A DNA stretch of 64,000 nt from M3007 sp965249785 (GTDB lineage: Bacteria; Bacteroidota; Bacteroidia; Chitinophagales; Saprospiraceae): the NCBI GenBank assembly GCA_965249785.1, contig CBDFMU010000022.1, positions 248,001 to 312,000 of the forward strand. Direction: 5' to 3'. This document shows, piece by piece, positions 28,101-35,481 of this stretch (its first letter is position 1; every line of letters begins with the position of its first letter). The notes beneath the pieces were generated by a model. That model ran no database searches and had not been told where the DNA came from. It was given only the letters and a program-made list of their open reading frames with translations. Both the position numbers and the translations under genes were made by a program.

Positions 28101-28357
28101 GGCGTAAGTGCCAGCTGCCAATGATGCTGGCCGAGCTGGATGCGAACAGGAGCCGCCTGAAAATTATGCTCGACAAAACCATGCAGAGCAGCGGCATCCA
28201 TTCGATAAATTTCCCAGTGACGAAGTTGCTTTTGCAGCGTCGGAAACAGCATTTCCTGCTGTTGGCCGTTAAATATTTGTCCATACATGGCGGAGGGCAA
28301 CGCAAAGGCACCAACCATAGTAATTGCCAGGCAAAACAGGCGTAAACGATAATTCAT
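22103..28357 (-). CDS. Giant reprolysin-like metalloprotease with 20 PKD domains and T9SS signal
   Basis: The protein has 2084 residues. A signal peptide ends near residue 26. A propeptide-like region is followed by a reprolysin (M12B-type) domain with the zinc motif HEIGHNFSCEH (H347, H351, H357) and a downstream FIMCP Met-turn candidate. Twenty PKD-like domains of about 75-85 residues follow in alternating types, one opening PTANFTATNTTGCGPLTVQF and the other PAAAFSSTLTGTTAAFSNTS. The C-terminus is a type A T9SS domain starting FRVYPNPNEGHFTVE. The protein is probably secreted or surface-bound and degrades or binds extracellular protein or polysaccharide; the target is unknown. The repeats are tandem-duplicated at DNA level. 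It is transcribed alone. Confidence 0.93.
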   Translation of the reverse strand: MNYRLRLFCLAITMVGAFALPSAMYGQIFNGQQQEMLFPTLQKQLRHWEIYRMDAAALHGFVEHNFQAAPVRIQLGQHHWQLALTPNTSLLGPNYSLQVLTDRGLESIKPTTPKAFKGNDLVGGGQTRLTLDDDFIYGFVEENGERYYVEPLWYYVPEAAHDLFVLYAAKDVNRDIDATCAVVESEEHLQHLQNSEPVHENSQAEFMACYQVEIAIAADRSMFLKYGSTAGVEDHNIGVINNTEVDYTSGSFNHNLFFVIVTQFVSTVNGPWTNSTDAGTLLDSFVAWANANGFGESHDIGELWTDRDFDGGTVGIAYLDAVCTNHKYHCLQDFTSNGELLRCMTSHEIGHNFSCEHDGGATCPPNFIMCPFVSTTSQWSPTSIAAVNSFIVPLINNGCLSSCGGTPVPLVADFDWSPTQVCAGVAVHFDNLSSGSITGYSWVFTSAVPGSSNQSNPTATWNNPGTFNVKLTLTGDGGPVSITKQITVQPRPTADFNYTVSGTTIFLNNISNNANSYSWSFGDGNTSTDDNPTYTYNVAGTYMVQLTATNSCGTASQSVTLTTEPTADFTSTQATGCTPLNVQFTNLSSVNIDSYVWQFPGGSPSSSIQHDPNVQYNTAGTYPVTLTVTNIAGSSTITRTGYVVVSSRPTAAFSSTVNNATASFTNTSSNATSYSWNFGDNTTGNIATPSHTYATDGTYTVVLTTTNNCGTNTATHTVTIATLPTASFTENATTGCGPLTVQFNAASSLNAQTFNWQFPGGMPSSSTAQNPTIIYNTPGTYSVTLTVNNGSGSNTTTQTNLIIVNPSPTAAFSSTLTGTTAAFSNTSTNSTTYSWNFGDNASATTATPSHTYTADGTYTVILTATNACGTSTATHTVVIATSPTANFTATNTTGCGPLTVQFTSSSSANVQTFNWQFPGGTPSSSTVQNPVVIYNTAGTYSVTLTVSNAAGNNTTTQTNLVVINPSPAAAFSSTLAGTTAAFSNTSTNSTTYSWNFGDNTSATTATPSHTYTADGTYTVVLTATNACGTSTATHTVVIATSPTANFTATNTTGCGPLTVQFTSSSSANAQTFNWQFPGGTPSSSTVQNPVVVYNTAGTYSVTLTVSNAAGNNTTTQTNLIVVNPSPAAAFSSTLTGTTAAFSNTSTNSTTYSWNFGDNTSATTATPSHTYTADGTYTVVLTATNACGTSTATHTVVIATSPTANFTATNTTGCGPLTVQFTSSSSANVQTFNWQFPGGTPSSSTVQNPVVVYNTAGTYSVTLTVSNAAGNNTTTQTNLVVVNPSPAVDFSSTLTGTTAAFSNTSTNSTTYAWNFGDNTSATTATPSHTYTADGTYLVTLTATNACGTSTATHTVVIATSPTANFTATNTTGCGPLTVQFTSSSSANTQTFNWQFPGGTPSSSTVQNPVVIYNTAGTYSVTLTVSNAAGNNTTTQTSLVVVNPSPAAAFSSTLTGTTAAFSNTSTNSTTYAWNFGDNTIATTATPSHTYTADGTYTVVLTATNACGTSTATHTVVIATSPTANFTATNTTGCGPLTVQFTSSSSANVQTFNWQFPGGTPSSSTGQNPVVIYNTAGTYSVTLTVSNAAGNNTTTQTNLVVVSPSPTAAFSSTLTGTTAAFSNTSINSTTYSWNFGDNTSATTATPSHTYTADGTYLVTLTATNACGSNVFTQNVVVITSPSAGFAASTTTGCAALTVQFSDLSSGNTTSWNWTFPGGTPATSTVQNPVVVYNTPGTYDVTLVASTIAGSNTYAQAGLITILGMPTAAFTSTHNGAIISFSNNSANATTYHWDFGDGSSSSDSSPTHTYVNNGLYQAVLLATNNCGSITYTQEITVSTAPTAAFTVSGTKGCAPFTVHFTNQSSSNATTFTWTFEGGNPDTSSVPNPSVTFSQPGNYNVLLLVSNGSGTDTASTIITVTALPATAFTIQPAGLSVAFTNTSTNGTTYEWKFGDGATSTTLNPVHNYAGPGTYTVELTVTNSCGAATLQHTFTITTVDASEPNWLSQFRVYPNPNEGHFTVEMQGTARQEVEFALFNVVGQLVHREVADFGTGNLHQLLDCTNLPAAVYTLRISSGQQSTFVKIVVQR
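23400..25950 (-). repeat. 477-bp tandem repeats encoding PKD pairs
   Basis: The segment GCGTAGTCGTATTATTGCC recurs at 23581, 24058, 24535, 25012 and (one change) 25489, exact steps of 477 bases. Each unit encodes two PKD domains of different type (159 residues). Copies differ at only scattered positions, whereas flanking PKD domains at both ends are much more divergent. Confidence 0.9.
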
Positions 28358-28517
28358 TGTCCGATAAAGATTTGAAAGTGTGGATGATATGAAAAAATAA
28401 ACAAGGGATTACCCTGCGTTTCGACAGGTCGGAACGAAGAAAGGAAGATGTAAGACCAGGTAAGGGGAGAGACAATATTTCGGCAATCAACCACCGTAAG
28501 TGGCTATTTTGCGCCCG

Positions 28518-28566
28518 CAAAAGTAATGCTTGTTCAAAAACTTCTTTTAAAAACGACGCAAAAGTA
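28518..28566 (-). promoter_or_regulatory. Two TACTTTTG elements upstream of the PKD protease
   Basis: On the minus strand the word CATTACTTTTGCG occurs twice, with TACTTTTG at 28525-28518 and 28566-28559. Both fit the Bacteroidota -7 consensus and lie 160-210 bases before ATG 28357. Matching -33 elements at a normal distance are not clear. Confidence 0.35.
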
Positions 28567-28658
28567 ATGCTTTTGCTAAAATCATCAGATTATATACGTC
28601 ACCGTCGGTAAGATTTTGCGTCTCTATGGATGTTATTACATGATGTTACGCATAGCAT

Positions 28659-28738
28659 ACGTTTACGAAACCTCCAAGAAGTTTCGTAAACGCCACAGCA
28701 TCAACTCGTTTGCGAAACTTTCAAGAGTTTCGTAAACG
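28659..28738. repeat. Tandem GTTTACGAAAC hairpins
   Basis: Two hairpins follow each other: ACGTTTACGAAACC with the inverted GTTTCGTAAACG (28659-28692), and CGTTTGCGAAACTTTC with GAGTTTCGTAAACG (28706-28738). They match the unit at 3647-3680, including the preceding GATGTTACGCA. The remaining bases of 28358-29087 hold a TCTGCGTTGACCATA fragment of the dispersed element near 28992 and no gene. Confidence 0.7.
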
Positions 28739-29087
28739 TCGTTATAAGGAATGTGCGTAATATTAGTTACTGCCACCTTGCTTACTTTTGGTGTCGAGAG
28801 TGGTTGCCATCCAATTTCAAAAATGCTAGTAGTAATATATCTTGGCATAGTAAAAGTGGAGAACCTTCCTATGCCTTTTACCCGCCAGAGCCTTTAAGGC
28901 GGAGGAGGGTAGGCTTTGGCGGGAAAGGTTGGAAGAATGGAAAAAATGCTGATTGTCAACCTGTTATATATTGTTTTTGTGCAGAGTCAATCTGCGTTGA
29001 CCATAGTGGGGTGAACAATTTGTTAATTGTCCATCTTTTCACAAACTTTCTCCATTCTTATTTATTACTACCAAAAAATTGTACACT

Positions 29088-29705
29088 ATGAACCAGCAAA
29101 AACTGCCCACACTCGTGGTGCTTTTCTTCTGCTTGCTTTTTTCTTCCGCTTCGCTATTGGCTCAGACCGACGAGCGTGAAAAACACCCCGAACATCCCGA
29201 AAGCCCAGCCAAAGAACCGTCCCGGTTTTTCTCCCGGTTGTGGTTTGGCGGTGGTGTAAGCATTGGCTTTAGTGGCTATAATGGGGCTAGCGTCTTTGGA
29301 TTCGGTATCTCTCCCATGGTGGGTTACAAAATCTACGGGCCATTCTCGGCAGGCCCGCGCGTATCATTATCCTACAGCTCTATCAAGCAAAGCGGCTCGA
29401 AAGCCCTCAACCTGCTCGATACCGAAGCCGGTGCTTTCCTGCGCGCCAAAGTCTTCCGGGGCTTTTTTCTGCAAGGCGAAGTATCTCACCAATGGGGAAA
29501 TGATGTTTATCAAGATCTCTATACCGGCGAGCTATCCAGCCTGAAAAACGAATACGACAACCAGTATCTGGGTGCGGGCTACAACTTTGGCGACGGACAA
29601 GTGGGTACGGAGATCGGTATTTTTTATAACATCGCCCTGGCCAACGATATCAATAGCTATCGCAGCCCTTGGGACTATCGCTTTGGCTTTACCTGGAAAT
29701 TCTAA
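29088..29705 (+). CDS. Secreted small beta-barrel-like protein
   Basis: The protein has 205 residues starting at ATG 29088 (an ATG three codons upstream is less likely). A signal peptide ending in SASLLAQ is followed by a short charged linker and then alternating polar/hydrophobic strands (FGGGVSIGFSGYN, GYKIYGPFSAGPRVSLSYSS) ending in FGFTWKF. The terminal aromatic residue and strand pattern fit an eight-strand outer-membrane barrel. No named family is recognised. It converges on the T9SS type B gene. Confidence 0.7.
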   Translation: MNQQKLPTLVVLFFCLLFSSASLLAQTDEREKHPEHPESPAKEPSRFFSRLWFGGGVSIGFSGYNGASVFGFGISPMVGYKIYGPFSAGPRVSLSYSSIKQSGSKALNLLDTEAGAFLRAKVFRGFFLQGEVSHQWGNDVYQDLYTGELSSLKNEYDNQYLGAGYNFGDGQVGTEIGIFYNIALANDINSYRSPWDYRFGFTWKF

Positions 29706-29734
29706 CAGACCTGAATGGGCATCGGGGCAACCAC

Positions 29735-29762
29735 GTAGGGGCAACCCTCGCGGTTGCCCTAC
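29735..29762. terminator. Convergent hairpin GTAGGGGCAACC
   Basis: GTAGGGGCAACC (29735-29746) pairs with GGTTGCCCTAC (29752-29762), one bulged G. It lies between two convergent genes, 30 bases after one stop and 24 before the other. Confidence 0.6.
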
Positions 29763-29785
29763 TACATCGCCAGCATAAAACGCCC

Positions 29786-32056
29786 TCAGCGCACCAGCGT
29801 AGCATACCCCTTGAACTCGTAAGGTTCCCCGCGCGGCCCCGTGAAAGAGACCTGATACACATACACCCCGGCGGGCGATATGCCACCAGTGTTTTGTGCC
29901 CGGCCATTCCACTCATCATTTGGGTTGCTCGTTTCAAACACCTGCTCTCCCCAGCGGTTCCAGATGCTCATGTGAAAGCCCGTCATCCCTTCCAGAAAAC
30001 CCTTGCCAAAGAAGGTGTCGTTATTGCCATCGCCATTGGGGGTGAATGCATTCGGCATATACCAGCGGATTTCCGGGCGGATGTCCAATATCTTGGTAAT
30101 CGAATCCTTACAACCTTCCGGGTGCGTCACGATCAGGCGTACAAAGACTACTCCTGTATCGGGAAAAGTAAAAGTGGGATTTTCTTGGTTGGAAGTGGAA
30201 TAATGATCGAATTGCCAGTTCCAGCGGTTGGCAAAGCTGGAGAGATCCGTGAAGGTGACGGTTTTATGGAAAGAATTCAAATCCTCGGTTGGTGCATAAG
30301 CAAAATCGGCGATGGGCGAAGGCTCTACCCGGATCAGGTTGAGAAAGGAATCAGACGTAAAACAACCAATGGGCGAAGTGATAGATACCCGCACATCGTA
30401 CAGCCCCTCCTGCGTGTATAAGTGGGTCGGGCTAATTACGCCGCTAACGGTGCCGCCGTCGCCAAAATCCCAGTCAATTTTATAAGAATCATCAATGGGT
30501 GTCGAAAGATTATCGAAGAAAATATCGGCTGGCGAGCAACCCAGAAAACTACTGGGTTTGATAATAATGAGCGGCGGCACCGGAAACCATTGAATAACCT
30601 GGACTGTATCGTCGGTACAACCATTACGATCAGTTACTAATAGTGTCACCGGATGATTTCCGGGCGTACTATAGAGGTATTGCGGGTTTTGTTGGGTCGA
30701 AGTACCATTAGGCACCCCGAAATTCCAGTCCCATTTATTGACAATGCCCTCACCCGTCGAATGATCGGTAAATACGACTGGCCCCGCTACACAGGTATCG
30801 TAACTAAAACTGAAATCAGCATGAATAGACGGATGAATTTTGACAGTAATATAAGCTGTATCATTGCATTGCTGGCCAGGATTCAGCAGTAAAGTGCCGT
30901 GGTAAACGCCGGTATCGGGAAAAGTAACCGTCGGATCCCAGTTTTGGCTGTCTGTAAACGCCGTGCCTTTCAAGTCAAAATTCCATTGAAAGTTTTGTAC
31001 AAATTGCTGCAAACCGCTCTGGTTATCAAACGTAATGGTGTTTTGTCCACACGACGTAACGAGATAATTAGTTCGTGGGCCGGGGATCAGTTCCCCTTCA
31101 ATTTTGGCAAACACCGTCGGCGTACAATCCGCCACATTGAACTGAAATTCCCGCTTGATCGTGGAAAGCAATTTTCCATTGCGAAACTCCTGCACACACA
31201 CGCCCACCACATATTGTCCCAGTTTATTCGGCGAGCCGGAAATAAAACCCGTCACCGGATTAATGCTGATTTGCGGACTGCCGCCCATCGGATTGCCGGG
31301 ACTGTAAGTAGGCACCGTGAAAGGCACATTATCGAACGGCGGGCCACAGGGTGGAGTAGGGACGGCTCCATCGCAACTGAAAAGGCCGGGTGCCTGCAAA
31401 ATATTGCCGCCGCCGGCAAAAGGACTGCAAAACGAATACACCAGCAAATCGCCGTCCGCGTCAGTGGCACTATGATCGAAATCAATGGGAAATTCGTTGC
31501 AAATAATGATCGGCGGGAAATTGTTGAATACCGGGCTGTTATTGAGGGCCTGCTGGGCATCATAGCTCACTTCCACCATATAAGTGGCCCCGATAGAGCC
31601 AGGATCAACAATGTTGGTAATGGACTCATTGCGACAACAACGCTGGTACACCACGAAATAGCTCTGCGTAGGATCGCTCAGTTTAGGCAAATCCTGCGTA
31701 AACGTGTAAGTACCCTGCTCCACGCATACGTTTGGCACATTCGATACGCAGGGCGGTGGTAACGGCACAATATTTTCTACTGTCGGCGAAGAAATGGAAA
31801 ACTCCTTAAAGAGCGAATTGGTGGAATACGTACCCCGATAAATCGCGAATTGCGCCGGATCATCCAGCGGCGCCCCGCCACCATAGCAATCGCGGTACAC
31901 TTTCATGGTAAAACGAAAACGCGTGGTGCCCGCTACCACTTCGCCCAGGCATTGATAAGTGATTTCCCCCCCAATAATGTGTCGGGCCAAGAGCGCAAGG
32001 GGCGACGCAAGCATAAAAAATAGTAGAAAAATGGGCCAAATACGCCTCAAAGTCAT
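29786..32056 (-). CDS. PKD protein with gliding-type (T9SS type B) C-terminal domain
   Basis: The protein has 756 residues. The signal peptide ends near LLARHIIGGEITYQC, and this N-terminal pattern is shared by many Bacteroidota secreted proteins. The first 330 residues are cysteine-bearing and of unknown function. At least three PKD domains follow (for example YDTCVAGPVVFTDHSTGEG and DWDFGDGGTVSGV). The C-terminus has MPNAFTPNGDGNNDTFF, WNRWGEQVFET and PAGVYVYQV, the type B sorting domain (CHU_C/gliding motility-associated). It is likely exported by T9SS and surface-bound through an adhesive role, which is inference. The gene stands alone and its 3' end faces a convergent gene. Confidence 0.9.
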   Translation of the reverse strand: MTLRRIWPIFLLFFMLASPLALLARHIIGGEITYQCLGEVVAGTTRFRFTMKVYRDCYGGGAPLDDPAQFAIYRGTYSTNSLFKEFSISSPTVENIVPLPPPCVSNVPNVCVEQGTYTFTQDLPKLSDPTQSYFVVYQRCCRNESITNIVDPGSIGATYMVEVSYDAQQALNNSPVFNNFPPIIICNEFPIDFDHSATDADGDLLVYSFCSPFAGGGNILQAPGLFSCDGAVPTPPCGPPFDNVPFTVPTYSPGNPMGGSPQISINPVTGFISGSPNKLGQYVVGVCVQEFRNGKLLSTIKREFQFNVADCTPTVFAKIEGELIPGPRTNYLVTSCGQNTITFDNQSGLQQFVQNFQWNFDLKGTAFTDSQNWDPTVTFPDTGVYHGTLLLNPGQQCNDTAYITVKIHPSIHADFSFSYDTCVAGPVVFTDHSTGEGIVNKWDWNFGVPNGTSTQQNPQYLYSTPGNHPVTLLVTDRNGCTDDTVQVIQWFPVPPLIIIKPSSFLGCSPADIFFDNLSTPIDDSYKIDWDFGDGGTVSGVISPTHLYTQEGLYDVRVSITSPIGCFTSDSFLNLIRVEPSPIADFAYAPTEDLNSFHKTVTFTDLSSFANRWNWQFDHYSTSNQENPTFTFPDTGVVFVRLIVTHPEGCKDSITKILDIRPEIRWYMPNAFTPNGDGNNDTFFGKGFLEGMTGFHMSIWNRWGEQVFETSNPNDEWNGRAQNTGGISPAGVYVYQVSFTGPRGEPYEFKGYATLVR

Positions 32057-32165
32057 GTAAAATGGTTTTTAAATTGTGTTGGGAGGTGCTGGTATCAGTT
32101 AAAAGAGGACTTTTGTATCCCCAAAAATACGTTCACTAACGATTATTAAACGCCAATTGTTGGTT

Positions 32166-32738
32166 ATGTTCCTGCTACGCGATGACATTTCTGAAATATC
32201 CCGCCTTCTGCTCGAAGGGGACATTATTTGTTACCCTACCGATACCGTCTGGGGCATCGGTTGCGATGCCACCAATCTGACCGCCATTGAGCGTGTCTCC
32301 TTACTCAAGGGCCGCGCTCCAGAGAAAGGCTACGTACTGCTGGTATCCACCATCGAGATGCTCAAACGCTACGTGCCCAAGATGCACCCCCGACTGGAGA
32401 CGCTGCTCTCTTTTCACCAGCGTCCGCTCACGATCATTTATGATCGGTCGGTCGGTCTGCCGTCGGTGGTCAAAGCACCCGACGGCAGCGTGGCTATTCG
32501 CGTCGTGCAGGACGAGTTCTGTCGCGAATTGATCGAAAATATTGATCGTCCGCTCGTGAGTACTTCTGCCAACAAAAGCGGAACGCCTTTTCCGCCCACT
32601 TATGGCGCCATCAGCAGCGAAATACTCGGTGGCGTGGATTATGTGGTAAAATACCGACAAGACAGCAAAGAACCGCACGAGCCTTCTTCCATTGCCAAAC
32701 TGGATCGTCACATGGAACTGGAATTTTTGCGCGATTGA
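32166..32738 (+). CDS. tsaC: Threonylcarbamoyl-AMP synthase (Sua5/YrdC family)
   Basis: The protein has 190 residues from ATG 32166; a TTG three codons upstream is possible but unnecessary. Motifs are YPTDTVWGIGCDA, KGRAPEKGYVLLVS and STSANKSGTPFPPTY. The enzyme makes threonylcarbamoyl-AMP from threonine, bicarbonate and ATP for the t6A modification of tRNAs that read ANN codons. Its length matches the short TsaC form without the Sua5 C-terminal domain. It is followed by the parAB pair with its own promoter. Confidence 0.92.
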   Translation: MFLLRDDISEISRLLLEGDIICYPTDTVWGIGCDATNLTAIERVSLLKGRAPEKGYVLLVSTIEMLKRYVPKMHPRLETLLSFHQRPLTIIYDRSVGLPSVVKAPDGSVAIRVVQDEFCRELIENIDRPLVSTSANKSGTPFPPTYGAISSEILGGVDYVVKYRQDSKEPHEPSSIAKLDRHMELEFLRD

Positions 32739-32870
32739 AGATGTTGGTAGCAGATAATCAGGATTTGATAAAAATTTGATTATCAACAGCTTATATAACA
32801 ATTCTGCTACGTTGCGCTGCTCCCGAAATGTGAACAAAATGTGGATAAGGCGGGGATAACTTAACCACCT

Positions 32871-32907
32871 TTTGTACAGATACTTTCGGCCAGCCGTGCT
32901 AACTTTG
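32871..32907 (+). promoter_or_regulatory. Candidate parA promoter
   Basis: TTTG at 32871-32874 and TAACTTTG at 32900-32907 match the Bacteroidota -33/-7 elements with a 25-base spacer, slightly long. Transcription would start near 32914, giving a leader that includes the palindrome at 32935-32965. Confidence 0.4.
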
Positions 32908-32934
32908 CCCGCTTTTTAAGGTAAGCGAACATCG

Positions 32935-32965
32935 AATGTGGCACACCTTCAAGGTGGGCCACATT
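32935..32965 (+). promoter_or_regulatory. Near-perfect palindrome in the parA leader
   Basis: AATGTGGCACACCTT (32935-32949) pairs with AAGGTGGGCCACATT (32951-32965), 14 of 15 positions, around a single base. It lies between the candidate promoter and the parA start. It could be an operator, a leader hairpin or a repeat. It does not resemble the usual parS sequence. Confidence 0.45.
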
Positions 32966-33019
32966 TACATTTCCCTTAAAAGCGTAAATTTCACACAAGA
33001 AGCTATTATGCTGAAAGAC

Positions 33020-33787
33020 ATGGGCAAAGTCATTACGATTGCCAATCAAAAAGGCGGGGTCGGAAAAACCACCACGGCGATCAATCTCGCCGCGTCGCTG
33101 GCTATTCTGGAAAAACGTGTCCTGCTGATCGACGCTGATCCACAGGCCAATGCTTCTTCGGGCGTAGGCCAATCCGATACAGAAGAAAAAACCAGCCTGT
33201 ATGATTGTCTGGTGCATGGCATTGATCCACGCAAAGCGATTATTAAAACGGAGACCCCAAACCTGGATTTGCTGCCTTCCAATATTGACCTCGTCGGTGC
33301 CGAACTGGAACTGGTGAATCGCCCCAACCGCGAATACATCCTGCGTGGCATCGTCGGCGAGATCAAACGCGACTACGATTATGTGTTTATTGATTGCCTG
33401 CCTTCGCTGGGCCTGATCACCGTAAATGCCCTGGTGGCCGCCGATACGGTACTGATTCCGGTGCAATGCGAAATGTTTTCCTTTGAAGGACTGGCAAAAT
33501 TGAAAAATACTATTGCGCTGATCAAACAAGGTTTCAACCCGAATTTGCAGGTCGAAGGACTGCTCATTTCCATGTACGACGGTCGTTTGCGACTGGCCAA
33601 TGCCATCGTGGAAGAGGTACGCAACAGTGCCAGCGACTACGTATTCGAGACCATCATTCATCGCAATTCCAAAGTCGCCGAAGCACCGATGCAACACACG
33701 CCAGTCGCCTTGTACGACGTGAGCAGCAAGGGCGCGACCAACTTTTTCAATCTGGCCGAAGAGTTTTTACGGAGAAATCAAAACTAA
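33020..33787 (+). CDS. parA: Chromosome-partitioning ATPase ParA
   Basis: The protein has 255 residues. The start at ATG 33020 gives MGKVITIANQKGGVGKTT, the usual N-terminus; ATG 33008 and 32936 add residues that fit poorly. The deviant Walker A KGGVGKTT spans residues 11-18, the LIDADPQANAS box follows, and FIDCLPSLG is the switch II region. ParA binds ATP and non-specific DNA and moves ParB-bound origins. parB follows after 112 bases. The pair next to housekeeping genes indicates a chromosomal system, consistent with a location not far from the origin, though no dnaA or gidAB is visible. Confidence 0.95.
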   Translation: MGKVITIANQKGGVGKTTTAINLAASLAILEKRVLLIDADPQANASSGVGQSDTEEKTSLYDCLVHGIDPRKAIIKTETPNLDLLPSNIDLVGAELELVNRPNREYILRGIVGEIKRDYDYVFIDCLPSLGLITVNALVAADTVLIPVQCEMFSFEGLAKLKNTIALIKQGFNPNLQVEGLLISMYDGRLRLANAIVEEVRNSASDYVFETIIHRNSKVAEAPMQHTPVALYDVSSKGATNFFNLAEEFLRRNQN

Positions 33788-33899
33788 GTTGTTGAGGTTG
33801 TTGAAAGAAAAGGTTGAGTGGCTCCGCCGTTGAGAAAACCGACTGCTCCACTTTCTCTCAACGGCGAAGCCTCAACAACCTCAACAACCTCAACAATTT
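33788..33899. repeat. TTGAG-word palindrome between parA and parB
   Basis: The left side is built from TTGTTGAGG and GGTTGAG words and ends in CGCCGTTGAGAAA. The right side contains the inverted TTTCTCTCAACGGCG followed by three CTCAACAA words. The result is a long imperfect hairpin filling the whole spacer. Closely similar words precede era (59133-59286) and lie around 36684, 38217, 35490 and 61045. Confidence 0.75.
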
Positions 33900-34799
33900 A
33901 TGTCCAAGAAATTCAATACAGGCGGCATCAAAACCTTACTCGGCAACTCCGCCAGAATGGAGCAGGCCGTGCAAGAAAACCCACAGGAAGTGGTGCGCGA
34001 GCTGACCAGCCACGTCGCCATGTTGCCCATCGTACAGATTGAGGCCAATGCAGGCCAGCCCCGTCGCAATTTCGACCAGAATGCCCTCGAAGAACTGGCC
34101 AGCAGCATTCGCATCCACGGTCTGATCCAACCCGTGACAGTGCGCCGTCTGCACGATAAAGCCTACCAGATTATTTCCGGGGAACGCCGTTATCGCGCCA
34201 GCCAACTGGCCGGTCTGGAAGAAATACCTGCCTACGTCCGCCTCGCCGATGACCAGCAAATGCTGGAAATGGCCCTCATCGAGAACATCCAGCGCGAAGA
34301 CCTCAACGCCATCGAAATTGCGTTGACCTACGCCCGACTGATGGAGGAAAGCAAGCTGACGCACGAAGAAATATCTGACCGCGTAGGCAAGCAGCGCAGC
34401 ACGATCACCAACCACCTGCGACTACTGAAATTGCCGGAAGAAATCCAGATCGCGCTGAAAGATCGCGCTATTTCGATGGGCCACGCCCGCTCATTGGCGG
34501 GTATCAACGGCAATTTGGCTTTACAAAATTCTCTGCTGCGCCAGATTATTGCCGAAGACCTTTCCGTGCGCGCCGTGGAAGAATTGATCGCGGGTTATCA
34601 GGATGGTAAAAAAGCAAAAACGGCCAAGCCGAACGTCGCTATGCCGGAGCATTTGCGCAATATTCAGGACCAATTCCGGGCCTTTTTCGGTGGAAAAGTA
34701 GACTTGAAACGCGATGATAAAGGCAAGGGCCAAATCGTGGTTAAGTTTGACAATGACGCGGAATTGAATCGGTTGATTGATTTGATGGAGGGGAAATAG
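33900..34799 (+). CDS. parB: Chromosome-partitioning protein ParB
   Basis: The protein has 299 residues. The N-terminal CTP-binding domain contains GERRYRA (94-100) and ENIQREDLNAIE. A helix-turn-helix of the SpoJ family follows (EEISDRVGKQRSTITNHLR), and the C-terminal dimerisation segment ends the protein. ParB loads at parS, forms sliding clamps with CTP and activates ParA. No parS-like site was recognised nearby. The gene is likely co-transcribed with parA through the hairpin spacer. Confidence 0.95.
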   Translation: MSKKFNTGGIKTLLGNSARMEQAVQENPQEVVRELTSHVAMLPIVQIEANAGQPRRNFDQNALEELASSIRIHGLIQPVTVRRLHDKAYQIISGERRYRASQLAGLEEIPAYVRLADDQQMLEMALIENIQREDLNAIEIALTYARLMEESKLTHEEISDRVGKQRSTITNHLRLLKLPEEIQIALKDRAISMGHARSLAGINGNLALQNSLLRQIIAEDLSVRAVEELIAGYQDGKKAKTAKPNVAMPEHLRNIQDQFRAFFGGKVDLKRDDKGKGQIVVKFDNDAELNRLIDLMEGK

Positions 34800-34861
34800 G
34801 GCGAATATGGAAGTAGGCTCTTCTGAATATTTTCCTTATATTTGTATAAAATTGAAGGAAT

Positions 34862-35089
34862 ATGATGCGATTTAATAGAATTACTTTTAACCCTAATGTA
34901 ATGGGCGGCAAACCCTGTATTCGGGGAATGCGGGTGACGGTTGGTACCATCGTTGGTTTATTGGCCAGCGGCTATGATATGGAAAAAATACTGGCCTCTT
35001 ATCCCTATTTGGAAAAAGAAGATATTTTAGAAGCACTATCGTTTGCGGCCTGGCGGGTGGAGGAACGTGAAATTCCAATGGTTGTCTGA
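34862..35089 (+). CDS. DUF433 antitoxin
   Basis: The protein has 75 residues. GGKPCIRGMRVTVGTIVGLL and EDILEALSFAAW are typical of DUF433, a helix-turn-helix-like antitoxin family often paired with DUF5615/PIN-like toxins. The stop TGA shares its A with the ATG of the next gene, so translation is coupled. Its usual role is to bind the partner toxin and repress the operon. A start at the second Met (34865) is equally possible. Confidence 0.88.
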   Translation: MMRFNRITFNPNVMGGKPCIRGMRVTVGTIVGLLASGYDMEKILASYPYLEKEDILEALSFAAWRVEEREIPMVV

Positions 35090-35452
35090 TGAATATTTTA
35101 ATAGACATGAATCTATCTCCTAATTGGGTTCCATATTTTAAAGCCGAAGGTTGGGAGGCATTTCATTGGTCAGAAATTGGCGATGTGCGCCGAAGACCGC
35201 GAAATCTTTGATTGGGCATCTAGAAACGATTACCTTGTTTTTACCCACGATCTTGACTTTAGTGCTCTTCTCGCTGCTACCAATGCAGCTCAACCAAGCG
35301 TCGTACAAGTACGAATTCAAAACGTGTTTCCTGAATCGCTTGCGTCCAGATTCATTATGCTATTAAAGCAATATACTGATGATTTATCGGTTGGAGCCAT
35401 TCTGACTATTGACCCTGCCAATGCGAAGGTGCGGCTCTTGCCATTGCGGTAA
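35089..35452 (+). pseudogene. DUF5615 PIN-like toxin, frameshifted
   Basis: From ATG 35089 the frame reads MNILIDMNLSPNWVPYF and FHWSEIGDV, then stops. A second frame continues AEDREIFDWASRNDYLVFTH and DLDFSALLAATN to 35452. One extra base near 35188-35191 explains the break; without it the protein would be 120 residues with the family pattern of acidic residues (LIDMN, AEDREI, THDLDF) expected for a PIN-like RNase. As read, the toxin is inactive unless the base is a sequence error. Its antitoxin is intact. Confidence 0.85.
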
Positions 35453-35481
35453 TCCCGTTCATATTGTGGCTGGTATTCCAC

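Noticed and set aside
32935..32965. parS centromere site
   Set aside because: The palindrome lacks the TGTT-CACGTG-AACA core of parS, so it is listed only as an unknown regulatory palindrome.
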